Of a stretch of DNA of 64,000 bases, positions 27,056 to 35,404 are shown in pieces. A model generated the notes under the pieces. The model did no database searches and was not told where the DNA came from. It worked only from the letters and a program-made list of their open reading frames with translations. Source of the stretch: CAYPPG01 sp964412555 (GTDB taxonomy: Bacteria; Hinthialibacterota; Hinthialibacteria; Hinthialibacterales; Hinthialibacteraceae); assembly GCA_964412555.1 (NCBI GenBank), contig CAYPPG010000033.1:1-64000 (forward strand), written 5' to 3'. The position numbers were made by a program, and so were the translations under genes. How positions within the stretch are numbered: position 1 is the stretch's first letter; each line of letters begins with the position of its first letter.

Positions 27056-27418
27056 ATGAAAATTGCCGTAACCGCACAAGGAAAAGAAAAAAACAGTCCA
27101 TTCGATCCACGTTTTGGCCGAGCGCAGTTTTTTCTCATTGTCGACACGGAAACGAATTCAGTACAACCTGTGGACAACACGCAAAACTTGAACGCAATGC
27201 AAGGAGCGGGAATCCAATCCAGTAACACCTTGATCCAGCAAGGAGTAAAAGCCGTGATTACAGGAAATGTGGGTCCCAAAGCATACCGCACCCTCTCCGC
27301 AGCCGATATCAAAGTCTATCTAGCCAATGAGAAAACAGTTGACGATGCAATTCAACAATTTCAATCCGGCGCATTGCAGGAATGCAATCAACCCAATGTA
27401 GCCGGACATTGGGCGTAA
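27056..27418 (+). CDS. NifX/NafY-like dinitrogenase iron-molybdenum cofactor family protein
   Basis: The 120-residue protein is a single NifX-like domain (FeMo-co binding fold, RNase H-like). It contains the conserved start KIAVTAQG, the DPRFGRAQFFLIVD stretch and VKAVITGNVGPKAY. Outside nitrogen fixers, these proteins travel with Mrp/NBP35 ATPases and are thought to handle Fe-S or metal clusters. GGAGGT lies about 7 bases before the ATG. It is the first gene of a four-gene set with a zinc-ribbon protein, a second NifX-like protein and an MBL hydrolase. No nif structural genes are seen. Confidence 0.9.
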   Translation: MKIAVTAQGKEKNSPFDPRFGRAQFFLIVDTETNSVQPVDNTQNLNAMQGAGIQSSNTLIQQGVKAVITGNVGPKAYRTLSAADIKVYLANEKTVDDAIQQFQSGALQECNQPNVAGHWA

Positions 27419-27458
27419 GAGATATTCTTTTATACTATTGACAAAAAGGAAAAGTACA

Positions 27459-27692
27459 ATGGCTGACACAACCCCGCAAGGTGGTGGAAGAGGACAAGGT
27501 CAAGGACAAGGTCGCGGGCAGGGCCGCGGAGGCGGCGGCATGGGCCGTGGTGGCAGAGGTGGCCAAGGGGGTAGAGGCGCAGGAGGGAATTGTGTATGCC
27601 CTAGCTGTGGAAAAACCGTCCCCCATCAGCAAGGTGTTCCCTGCCCAACCGTAACATGTCCGGATTGCGGAACACAAATGATTCGAGAATAA
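27459..27692 (+). CDS. Gly/Arg/Gln-rich zinc-ribbon protein
   Basis: The ATG at 27459 is preceded by AAGGAA. The 77-residue product has an N-terminal low-complexity part of Gly, Arg and Gln and a C-terminal four-Cys unit (CPSCGK...CPTVTCPDCG) that should bind zinc or an Fe-S cluster. Proteins of this design recur beside NifX-like genes in anaerobes. The function is unknown; the flexible basic part might bind nucleic acid. It lies 40 bases after the first NifX-like gene. Confidence 0.85.
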   Translation: MADTTPQGGGRGQGQGQGRGQGRGGGGMGRGGRGGQGGRGAGGNCVCPSCGKTVPHQQGVPCPTVTCPDCGTQMIRE

Positions 27693-27799
27693 TCAAGAAT
27701 ATCCAAAGGCGCCTTGTCCCCATAAATCAAAACGCTATGGCGCATGATCGAAACTCGATTACCAAATATCAAAAAAGATTATACAATGGAGGTCAACGT

Positions 27800-28138
27800 A
27801 TGAAAATTGCAATTCCGGTAGCCAATAATCAGCTCTCCCCTCACTTTGGTCACTGTGAAAGTTTTATGTTGTTTGAGACAGACCCCGAACAAAAAGTCAT
27901 CGTACAAAAGGAAACGGTCTCAGCGCCCCCCCATCAACCAGGATTACTGCCAGGATGGTTACACGCCCAGGGAGCCAACGTCATCATCAGCGGCGGAATG
28001 GGGATGCGAGCACAACAACTCTTTGCAAGCCAAAACATCGAAGTTGTAGTCGGTGCTCCGGTGGACGATCCCGAATCGATTGTGCTGAACTATTTGAACG
28101 ACACACTTTCCGTAGGTGAAAATATCTGCGATCATTGA
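27800..28138 (+). CDS. Second NifX-like iron-molybdenum cofactor family protein
   Basis: The real start is the ATG at 27800, with GGAGGT 6 bases upstream, not the frame opening at 27656. The 112-residue protein has the family features KIAIPVANN, LSPHFGHCESFMLFE and ANVIISGGMGMRA. The Cys in the HFGHC segment, absent from the first paralog, could add a metal ligand. It probably works with its neighbour in Fe-S or metal cluster handling. It is followed after 9 bases by the MBL-fold gene. Confidence 0.9.
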   Translation: MKIAIPVANNQLSPHFGHCESFMLFETDPEQKVIVQKETVSAPPHQPGLLPGWLHAQGANVIISGGMGMRAQQLFASQNIEVVVGAPVDDPESIVLNYLNDTLSVGENICDH

Positions 28139-28147
28139 ACAAGAAAA

Positions 28148-28990
28148 ATGGATAATAATTCATCAATTTGTGTTACAGTTTTAGTTGAAAATACAGCTCG
28201 CTCAGTCGGTCTGCTGAGCGAGCACGGTCTTTCCTATTGGATTGAAACAAAGGATCACCGGATTCTATTCGATACAGGCCAGGGAATGTCTCTCATCCAC
28301 AATGCCCATCAATTGGGGATCGATCTAAGCCAGACGGATTCTATCGTCCTTAGCCATGGGCATTACGATCATTCGGGAGGTCTCGAAAGAACGTTGGAAA
28401 TCGCTCCGAATGCCACTGTATTCGCTCATCCGGCCGCTTTTCAAGCGAAGTTTGGCAAATCAAATTCACATTCCCGCTATATTGGAATTCCTAAAAACTT
28501 AATAAGTAATCAATTGCAGCAAAATTCCCGAATCCAGGAAACCCAAAGAGCAACGCCCATTCATGACGGCATATGGGTTACCGGTGCAGTCCCGCGCCGA
28601 AACGATTTCGAAGATGTCGGCGGCGATTTTTATCTCGACGAATTTTGCCAACAACCGGATACGTTACTCGATGATCAATCGCTCTTCTTTGAAACAAACG
28701 AAGGCATAGTCATCCTTTTCGGGTGCGCTCACGCCGGGGCTGTCAACATCATTGAATACGTGTCTGAACTTACAGGGAAGAAAAAAATACATGCCGTCAT
28801 CGGTGGGATGCATTTACTGAACGCATCGCCGGAAAGAATGGAAAGAACCATGGAAGCGTTCAAAAAATTTGACGTCAATATAATTGGGCCGGTGCATTGT
28901 ACAGGAATGAAAGCGTTTGTCGAGTTTGCTAAACAGTTTCCCAACCAGTGGATCGCGCCTTGTACGGGATCAAGGTTTGTTTTTTCTTAG
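28148..28990 (+). CDS. MBL-fold metallo-hydrolase, dihydropterin phosphate synthase-like
   Basis: The 280-residue protein has the metallo-beta-lactamase motif HGHYDHSGG at about residues 70-78, further metal ligands in GCAHAG (about residue 198) and GPVHCTG (about residue 250), and a GGMHLL segment. It matches the subgroup annotated as dihydropterin aminobenzene 5'-phosphate synthase, seen in methanogens and many anaerobes beside NifX-like genes. The actual bacterial substrate is unproven. It is the last gene of the cluster, followed by a GC-rich hairpin and T-run. Confidence 0.88.
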   Translation: MDNNSSICVTVLVENTARSVGLLSEHGLSYWIETKDHRILFDTGQGMSLIHNAHQLGIDLSQTDSIVLSHGHYDHSGGLERTLEIAPNATVFAHPAAFQAKFGKSNSHSRYIGIPKNLISNQLQQNSRIQETQRATPIHDGIWVTGAVPRRNDFEDVGGDFYLDEFCQQPDTLLDDQSLFFETNEGIVILFGCAHAGAVNIIEYVSELTGKKKIHAVIGGMHLLNASPERMERTMEAFKKFDVNIIGPVHCTGMKAFVEFAKQFPNQWIAPCTGSRFVFS

Positions 28991-29002
28991 AAACCATCGT
29001 AA

Positions 29003-29026
29003 CGCCGCCGTCCCGGCGGCATTTTT
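29003..29026 (+). terminator. Rho-independent terminator of the NifX-MBL cluster
   Basis: GCCGCC and GGCGGC form a 6-bp or longer GC stem around a short loop, followed by ATTTTT. It lies 13 bases after the MBL gene stop. The stem resembles a hairpin repeat at 29109-29122 (GCCGTTTCGGC), so it may come from a mobile repeat. Confidence 0.65.
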
Positions 29027-29147
29027 AAAACGGGTAGCAAGGGTAAGCGAAGTCTACCCTTGCCCAATAGCGCATTCACCGCCAGGGCAGACCTGACGTC
29101 ATGCCCTGGCTACCCTCTGTAACATCGCCGTTTCGGCGGCATATGCG

Positions 29148-29171
29148 AAAAAGAGCCGGCAGGATGCCGGC
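29148..29171 (-). terminator. Terminator of the beta-helix protein gene
   Basis: On the minus strand a perfect GCCGGCA/TGCCGGC stem is followed by TCTTTTTC, 9 bases after the stop codon of the beta-helix gene. This is a standard intrinsic terminator layout. Confidence 0.75.
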
Positions 29172-29179
29172 GTTACATT

Positions 29180-30853
29180 TCAGCGAATCGGCCAATCCAA
29201 AACTGATGTTTCTGCGCCGAATTCTTGGGCGCCGATATCAATCGCACTACCGGCAACTCTGGCGCTGCCATCCAAATCCAAAGAACCCGGATCGGGAAGA
29301 GCGGACACGCCCTTATCAATCGCCGGTGAACCATCCGCCAAAACATAAGGATCGTCCGCCAGAAAATCTGTATTGTCGAAGAGTGGAACTTCTCGCACCA
29401 CATCGTTCATTGTAACGGTTCCAGCGGCCAACCTCGTTCCAAGAGGGGGATCGCCGGGAAGATACTCGCCCGTATCCTCTTCGGCGATATCATTCACGAT
29501 GCAATTCACGACATTGAATTCACCCTCGCCAGTGTCTTTATAATTATTGAAAACGGCTGAAATTTGAGTACCCGCTTGGAAATTCGGTGAGAACCATAAT
29601 GGAAACGGACCTTCCTCAACTGGTGGCAATCCATCAAAATCGGACGCGGGGGCCGCATTATACCCAATCCGGTTGAATATGCAGTTGCTGACATTCAACA
29701 CACTCTCCGGTTTGGGGGCATTGAGCGTCACACCGGACAGGCACAAGTCGAATGTACACTGATTCACATTGACAATTCCTGCATTATGGTTGTTGACTCC
29801 GCCATAATATGCTCGTTTGGCATACCCGCCACCGCAATTCACAAACAAACAATTGGATATATTCGCATCAGGAATACGCCCATTCTGTTCCTGAATCCGA
29901 ATCGCTGAATTCTCTCCATCCCCATGAGGTCCCTGGCATGCACGGCTAAAGATACAACGTTCCACATTCAACCAACACCCGCGAACACCAACCCAAAATT
30001 TCCCGGCAGCGTCAAAGAGGCAATCTCTCACATTGAGCGTCACTCGCCCGGCTCCGCCGGCGCGATTGGAAAAAAAGATCCCCGCATCATACGAATATTT
30101 GAAGGAACAGTTCTCCACCGTAATATCGACCATCTGCGAATCGTCGTTGGTAAAATGATCGGTGCGTAAAAACGTCGCGAATTGCCCGTTCTCCCCTTCC
30201 TCCAGATACCCGACACTTTCTTGCGTCGGTTCCATTTGCCCATCTGTTGCCACACCGAGAAACTCACAGTTTCGCAAAACACATCCGTCACACGTCCGTC
30301 CACCCGGTCTGGCCGATTCTCCCGCTCCCTCTTGGGCAAAGAAAATGCCTGTATTCGGGTATTTTGTAACATTGCTTGTCCCCGCTCGAGGCCGGATGAG
30401 TACATTTTCGACCACAACGTTATCGGCATTGATGTACAATGCATTACACCCGTCGCCGCTCTGCCCCTCCGCATCCGGATTGGATTCGAGAATCACATTG
30501 GATAGTGAACTGCCATCGGTAAAAATCGCAGCCCCGGCGATACGGTCATCCCGATGCGCCTCGACAAATGGACCCAACGATTCCAAAGGAGAGATTACCG
30601 GGCGATCATCCCCGCTGAACGTAGATGTAATATGGATCGGATTTCCACTTCGTTCCATCTCATCACCGACAAGAAACGTTTCTTCGTATACTTCGCTGTC
30701 GGTAATGGTGATGGTTCCCCCTTGCTCCCCGATCTGATCGACCGCCTCTTGAATCGTCGTTACCGCCCCCGACTTACTTACTTCCACATCCAACGCGAAG
30801 CCGATACTTACAACAGATACAACAAGCAGATTTGTAATCAGTAGTCTCTTCAT
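29180..30853 (-). CDS. Secreted right-handed parallel beta-helix protein
   Basis: The 557-residue protein has a signal peptide (MKRLLITNLLVVSVVSIGFA) and repeated short beta turns rich in Asn, Cys, Val and Gly (NCSFKYS, VRDCLFDA, VSNCIFNR). These are typical of parallel beta-helix (PbH1) repeats across residues 60-440. Near the end, SPAIDKGV...DLDGSARVAGSAIDIGAQEFG is the choice-of-anchor Q-type cap seen on surface beta-helix proteins. Related folds bind or cleave polysaccharides, but no catalytic triad could be identified. The final residues SVLDWPIR resemble the tail of the LamG protein at 41.7 kb. Confidence 0.85.
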   Translation of the reverse strand: MKRLLITNLLVVSVVSIGFALDVEVSKSGAVTTIQEAVDQIGEQGGTITITDSEVYEETFLVGDEMERSGNPIHITSTFSGDDRPVISPLESLGPFVEAHRDDRIAGAAIFTDGSSLSNVILESNPDAEGQSGDGCNALYINADNVVVENVLIRPRAGTSNVTKYPNTGIFFAQEGAGESARPGGRTCDGCVLRNCEFLGVATDGQMEPTQESVGYLEEGENGQFATFLRTDHFTNDDSQMVDITVENCSFKYSYDAGIFFSNRAGGAGRVTLNVRDCLFDAAGKFWVGVRGCWLNVERCIFSRACQGPHGDGENSAIRIQEQNGRIPDANISNCLFVNCGGGYAKRAYYGGVNNHNAGIVNVNQCTFDLCLSGVTLNAPKPESVLNVSNCIFNRIGYNAAPASDFDGLPPVEEGPFPLWFSPNFQAGTQISAVFNNYKDTGEGEFNVVNCIVNDIAEEDTGEYLPGDPPLGTRLAAGTVTMNDVVREVPLFDNTDFLADDPYVLADGSPAIDKGVSALPDPGSLDLDGSARVAGSAIDIGAQEFGAETSVLDWPIR

Positions 30854-31074
30854 GACAAAACACGCCTCCCTTGATGAGTTTCAATTTGAAAATATATAAT
30901 CATGAAAATAAAAATTTTACAACCCATCTCTTACCAATAGAACATGCATTGTGAAAGGAAAATATGTCCCTTGTCATCTACTGTCTTTTTTGTTTTACTT
31001 GTGACAACTCAAAAACGGGCAGATGAGTATTCGATCATCCTCCGAATCAGTGGATTCAAGTGAGAAAGACAAAC

Positions 31075-32058
31075 ATGGTTAAAGGTGCTAAAGAAAAAAT
31101 CAAAATCACCGGACGAAAAAAAACCGCCATCATGCTCTTGGTCGCGGGGCCTGAAATTGCTGCCGAGATATATCGTCACTTTTCCGATAACGAAATTGAA
31201 CAAATCACTTTGGAAGTTTCGAATATTGGCACTGTTCCTTTTGACTTGAGGACACAATGTGTGGAAGAGTTTTACCACACAGTCATGGCCGCTACCTATA
31301 TACCTCATGGGGGAATCAGCACTTCGAGGGAGATTTTGGAAAAAGCGGTGGGACCCGGGAAAGCCATGGAAATCATTGAACGGTTACAAGGTATGTTGCA
31401 AGGGAGACCGTTTGACTTTCTGCAAAAAGTAGATCCCAACCATTTATTCACTTTTATTAGGCACGAACGCCCTCAAGTAATCGCACTGATCCTAGCCCAC
31501 CTGGACTACGATCAATCCACGATTATTTTAGAAACATTTCCAACCAAACTCCGAAATGACGTGATGCGTAGAATCGCAACCTTGGATCACACCTCTCCGG
31601 AAATTCTTTCCGAAGTGGAACGGGTATTGGAAAGAAAAATCGCAACGGTATTATCTCAGGAATTTTGTTTGGCTGGTGGTGTGAAAACAGTGGCCGAGCT
31701 GACATCCCGTCTTGCCCCCGAAGCACGAAAAGCTTTCCTCGCAGACATAGAAAAAGAAAATCCCTCGCTATCCCACTCCGTGAAAGAATGCCTATTCTCC
31801 GATGAGGATTTGCTTCGATTGGAAAACGAAACCATCAAAGAAATTTTTGAAAATCTCGATACCGTCTGTATCGCCAATTTCCTGAAAGGAAGCCGCGAAG
31901 AAATACGCCAAAAAGTATTTCATGCCCTCCCCGCGGAAACAGTACAACTCATTCAGGAAAATATGAATGGCCTGGAATCTGCGGACAAGCATATGTTGAA
32001 AATGACGGAGACGGCGATTCATCAAAAAATGCAAGAAAAACGATCGGTCAAAAGGTAA
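31075..32058 (+). CDS. fliG: Divergent flagellar motor switch protein FliG
   Basis: From the ATG at 31075 (GAGAAAG upstream) the 327-residue protein covers all FliG domains. Residues 10-100 are the FliF-binding N-domain, then comes the middle domain with FIRHERPQVIALILAHL and VERVLERKIATVLSQEF, the GGVKTVAEL linker and the C-domain. FliG transmits stator torque to the rotor and binds FliM. Two sites differ from the norm: the FliM-binding EHPQ motif is ERPQ, and the C-domain lacks the GPVR loop, with few of the usual Arg residues in the torque helix. It heads an unusual cluster and may be a second, specialised FliG. Confidence 0.92.
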   Translation: MVKGAKEKIKITGRKKTAIMLLVAGPEIAAEIYRHFSDNEIEQITLEVSNIGTVPFDLRTQCVEEFYHTVMAATYIPHGGISTSREILEKAVGPGKAMEIIERLQGMLQGRPFDFLQKVDPNHLFTFIRHERPQVIALILAHLDYDQSTIILETFPTKLRNDVMRRIATLDHTSPEILSEVERVLERKIATVLSQEFCLAGGVKTVAELTSRLAPEARKAFLADIEKENPSLSHSVKECLFSDEDLLRLENETIKEIFENLDTVCIANFLKGSREEIRQKVFHALPAETVQLIQENMNGLESADKHMLKMTETAIHQKMQEKRSVKR

Positions 32059-32066
32059 AAGAAATC

Positions 32067-32756
32067 ATGTTGGAGAACAATCGAATTCGAATTTTGTTAT
32101 ACTGTCTTGCAGTCTGCCTCACTCTTCTGACACACGCTTGTGGTATTTATTTCGGTGTATATCCGGAATTTTCCGCCGGCGAAACCATAAATCTCTTTTT
32201 GTTTTTCGTCATTCTCCTTCCCGTTTTGACTGCGGCTTTGGAGAAAGCCAGAAAACCGGATATCGGATTCTGCCAACACTATACTTATTATACCTCGTAC
32301 CGCTTTCCGAGAGGGATTCTATTTATCACCTCTTTTGCCCCTCTTGCTCATCTTTTCGGAATCGCGTTTGATCAAAAGTGGGGAATACTATTTCCTCTAT
32401 TTCCCACGAATTCATTGATAGTGAATCAGATTCGATTCGTTCTATTTGGATTAACAGGATTTTTTGCTTTTGCTTATTTCTGGTTATATCTCCTCCCCCA
32501 GCAAGGAGTAGCTTTCTTCAATCCCCGAATTACCAACTCATTTGAAACGATAAGCCAAAGCGATGATTCCCATTCTTCCACTCAAACGATCAACAAGGAA
32601 AGGCTGGCAGAATTGGGATTAGGAGAATTCGGGGATATCTCTTCCCTTCCATGGGAAGAACAAAGGCGATTGGTCATGCAAGAATATGTCATTGACTACA
32701 TGGCCAATAATCCCGAAAAAAGCGCATCGATCTTTAAGGCATGGTTGAATTCATAA
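32067..32756 (+). CDS. Four-helix membrane protein with FliF-like FliG-binding tail
   Basis: The 229-residue protein has four membrane helices (about residues 7-27, 38-56, 82-102 and 122-142) and a cytoplasmic tail of about 85 residues. The last 25 residues (MQEYVIDYMANNPEKSASIF then KAWLNS) match the FliG-binding C-terminus of the flagellar MS-ring protein FliF, whose pattern is NPE-x-x-A-x-x-[IL]-[KR]-x-W-L. The rest shows none of FliF's periplasmic ring domains. It starts 8 bases after fliG. I infer that it anchors the neighbouring FliG in the membrane in place of, or beside, FliF. Confidence 0.8.
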   Translation: MLENNRIRILLYCLAVCLTLLTHACGIYFGVYPEFSAGETINLFLFFVILLPVLTAALEKARKPDIGFCQHYTYYTSYRFPRGILFITSFAPLAHLFGIAFDQKWGILFPLFPTNSLIVNQIRFVLFGLTGFFAFAYFWLYLLPQQGVAFFNPRITNSFETISQSDDSHSSTQTINKERLAELGLGEFGDISSLPWEEQRRLVMQEYVIDYMANNPEKSASIFKAWLNS

Positions 32757-32788
32757 ATGAATGTTGCACAAAGAAGGAGAACTTTCCC

Positions 32789-33901
32789 ATGACAGAAGCG
32801 AAAAGCCAGCAAGAAATTGATCAATTGCTGCGCGGTGATTCAAGTAAAAGTACAAACACTCCCACTGGCGAAAAAGAAGAGCGCGAATGGAAACGGGAAT
32901 CACTTTTTCATAAATACATCAGTAAAGGTTGGATACGGCAAGCATTCATCATTCGACCCGAATTATGTAATGATGATGAATCCATGTCAGAATCGCTGAA
33001 ATACAATGAGAAAAAATACATAGCCACTGATTCGTTGATTTTAAAACAATTGTTTCAACAAAGAGGATATCGTGACTCGATCATTCTTCATGCCCGTAGA
33101 GGATACATCGAAGCGGAAACGGCACTCTCCGAACTCGCGGCGGAAGGGGATTCCAATGCGATGGCCGCGATCCTCAAAATGAATCTTTTTGGCGATCACC
33201 CGACGAATCTCTGGCGCAGCGATGCGCAAATTCTCACCCAGGTTGCGCGTTATGTGACCATGGAATACCCAATCGGCGGACCGGTTACGGAATTCATCAA
33301 AGAAATCATTCAAAACCATTGTCAGGATTTTATGGAATTTCTTTTGCATTCGTATATCCACTACCACGGAGCCAGTATACTTTATCATTCCCGAACCGGC
33401 GGTTATCCCGTCCTGTTGACTAGACCACGAAAAGACGAATTACGAAAGAATGCAACACCGGAAGTTGAACTCCATCCCGAGGAGAAGAAACAACAAACGG
33501 ATGCGACACACAAGGATCGGCTGTCATTGGACGATCTCTCCGTCGTCAGTGCGATGATTTATATTTATCGGCCATTTGTCGCCTACCGTTATCTCGGTTC
33601 CGTGCATGATGCAATCACCGGAAGGCTATCGGTTATCTTCGACCATTGGCTCGAGAATCCTCTGGTCTCTCATGCCTTCTATCTTCAAGCGCAAGGGGGA
33701 ATTCCCGGCGACCGCCATTATGTATTGAAACATTTGGAAGATGCGATCAACCAAGATCGTCTCGATCCGGAACGTTTCGAATATCATCGTTTCTCCGGTT
33801 TTGTTGAAGATCTTCTCCATACGATCAGTTCCCACAATGAAAAAGCCAAAAAACTCTATGCATCCCTTCGGCAACAAGCCGTTTCATCAAATAATTCGTA
33901 A
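32789..33901 (+). CDS. Unknown protein with FliM-type N-terminal SQxEIDxLL motif
   Basis: I choose the ATG at 32789 (AAGGAG 9 bases upstream) over the upstream frame. The 370-residue soluble protein begins MTEAKSQQEIDQLLRGD, which closely matches the N-terminal CheY-binding motif of FliM (LSQ-x-EID-x-LL). A charged linker follows, then a helical body (residues 40-200), a disordered Lys/Glu-rich stretch (about 215-245) and a second helical part with paired Tyr/Arg residues. No known family was recognised. The FliM-like protein encoded next lacks this motif, so the motif may have moved to a separate adaptor. Confidence 0.75.
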   Translation: MTEAKSQQEIDQLLRGDSSKSTNTPTGEKEEREWKRESLFHKYISKGWIRQAFIIRPELCNDDESMSESLKYNEKKYIATDSLILKQLFQQRGYRDSIILHARRGYIEAETALSELAAEGDSNAMAAILKMNLFGDHPTNLWRSDAQILTQVARYVTMEYPIGGPVTEFIKEIIQNHCQDFMEFLLHSYIHYHGASILYHSRTGGYPVLLTRPRKDELRKNATPEVELHPEEKKQQTDATHKDRLSLDDLSVVSAMIYIYRPFVAYRYLGSVHDAITGRLSVIFDHWLENPLVSHAFYLQAQGGIPGDRHYVLKHLEDAINQDRLDPERFEYHRFSGFVEDLLHTISSHNEKAKKLYASLRQQAVSSNNS

Positions 33902-33929
33902 GTTGATACAAAGATAAAAGGATCGCACC

Positions 33930-34865
33930 ATGAATAATGATTCCGCCCGTTTATCAAATACCCCAAAAATCACCACCGGATTACTCGATACCGACACTCA
34001 TTTTGAACATCGTTCTCCAGGATGGAACAATCCGGATGTTCTAACAAATGAACAACAACACACACTTTATACGATCCACGAACACATGGTCCGAATACTC
34101 TCCATTTCTCTATCCGATTTTTTGCGCCAAATCGTAGAAGTAAAAATACAATCCTTTCACCTGGTTTCCTATCTCGATTTTATTCATTCTCTACCGTCAC
34201 CGTGCTCCATCCATCTCGTGAACATGGATCCGCTGGACGGGAAAATGATGATTTCTTGTTCGCCTTCCTTTTCCGCATACATTGTGGATCGCTTGTGTGG
34301 CGGAAGTGAATGCGGTGCACTCACCGACCCCCTCCCTGAACCCACTGAAATCGAACTCTCCATCCTAGAAAAAGCTCTCTACCGGCTTTTCGATGTCCTG
34401 CACGAAGCATGGGCATATTTTCTTCCCTTGAATGTATCGTTAGAACAGACCGAAACTCTTCCGGTACTATTGGAAAATGTATATGGACCACAAGAAACCT
34501 GTATCATCATTTCACTCTCCGTGTGGTTCGAGAATGCCAATACAGGAACAATCGATTTGTGCTTTCCTCACGTAACACTGAAACCGATTGAAGAGGAATT
34601 GATCTCACCCGATGCAAAAGGAGACCTCATCGCATTTATCAAATCTCCTTCGGAACAAATCCAAGAAAGCAAGCGAATGACGAAAACACTCACCGTTCAC
34701 ACCCAAGATGGAACCAGAAGCGAACACCGTATTCGAGACCTGATATGGCAAGGAGATTTTTCCTCGTTCCCTAAACCTACAACCCCCGAGAGGAAAGAAA
34801 TTATTTGCATCGGAGAAGAATATACTCTACCAAATATAGAATCCCATCCTCCGGCTATTGATTGA
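33930..34865 (+). CDS. FliM-like flagellar motor switch protein
   Basis: The 311-residue protein aligns with the FliM middle domain (residues 38-220): LTNEQQHTLYTIHEHMVRIL, SLSDFLRQIVEVKIQSF, VDRLCGGSECG, TEIELSILEKALYRLFDVL and LCFPHVTLKPIEEEL. FliM links FliG to FliN in the C-ring. Three features differ: the N-terminal EIDxLL motif is absent, the FliG-contact GGxG is GGSE, and the C-terminal SpoA domain (residues 245-300) is short and poorly conserved. It follows the motif-bearing unknown protein by 28 bases. Another FliM elsewhere in the genome may serve the main flagellum. Confidence 0.85.
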   Translation: MNNDSARLSNTPKITTGLLDTDTHFEHRSPGWNNPDVLTNEQQHTLYTIHEHMVRILSISLSDFLRQIVEVKIQSFHLVSYLDFIHSLPSPCSIHLVNMDPLDGKMMISCSPSFSAYIVDRLCGGSECGALTDPLPEPTEIELSILEKALYRLFDVLHEAWAYFLPLNVSLEQTETLPVLLENVYGPQETCIIISLSVWFENANTGTIDLCFPHVTLKPIEEELISPDAKGDLIAFIKSPSEQIQESKRMTKTLTVHTQDGTRSEHRIRDLIWQGDFSSFPKPTTPERKEIICIGEEYTLPNIESHPPAID

Positions 34866-34921
34866 TGATAAAAATCATTAGAATACTTCTATGAAAGTGA
34901 TCCCACTTCCGATGATTCAAG

Positions 34922-35404
34922 ATGGAAAATACCATGGATTGTCACCCCAAATTATCCGATTTGATTCAGGCTATCGATTCGTATACCGAAGATCACCTTT
35001 TATTCCTTCACAAAACAACGGGACAAATTGTCTGCATTTCCATAGAAGCATTTCATACTGCCAAAATGGGCTATCCCTTGCAACGCTATCCAACATGGCA
35101 ACAGGAAAAAATCAACCAAGCGAGATCCGTTTGGGAACAATTCGATGAATATGTTCAACTCCCTCTCGGATTCGGTTTCGAGGAAATTGAGGTAGCGGAA
35201 AATTTTTGTTATTCCATCGATGACGATAAAATTTGTGAATATCTATTGCGGCTTGTCAAAGGAAAGGTCAAGCTTCGCAAATTTAAAGAGCGTTTGAAAC
35301 ACCTCCGTTTAAACGATGACTGGAATGACTACCTTGACGAAACGATCCGTACTTTCACGATACGATGGTGTGAAGACAATCAAATCCGATACGTGGATGA
35401 ATAA
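34922..35404 (+). CDS. UPF0158 family protein
   Basis: The 160-residue protein matches UPF0158: an N-terminal beta strand region, YVQLPLGFGFEEIEVAENFC, then a conserved VKGKVKLRKFKERLKHL segment and an aromatic C-terminus ending RTFTIRWCEDNQIRYVDE. The family is uncharacterised and cytoplasmic. A second ATG at 34934 with GGAAA upstream is an equally good start. Its stop overlaps the start of the next gene by one base (TAATG), so the two are coupled. Confidence 0.85.
   Translation: MENTMDCHPKLSDLIQAIDSYTEDHLLFLHKTTGQIVCISIEAFHTAKMGYPLQRYPTWQQEKINQARSVWEQFDEYVQLPLGFGFEEIEVAENFCYSIDDDKICEYLLRLVKGKVKLRKFKERLKHLRLNDDWNDYLDETIRTFTIRWCEDNQIRYVDE

Noticed and set aside
26759..27079. 106-codon minus-strand frame before the NifX-like gene
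   Set aside because: It covers the promoter and start of a well-supported plus-strand gene and resembles nothing known.
27056..28138. Nitrogen fixation locus
   Set aside because: The NifX-like domains lack nifHDK or nifB neighbours; such proteins are common outside nitrogen fixers.
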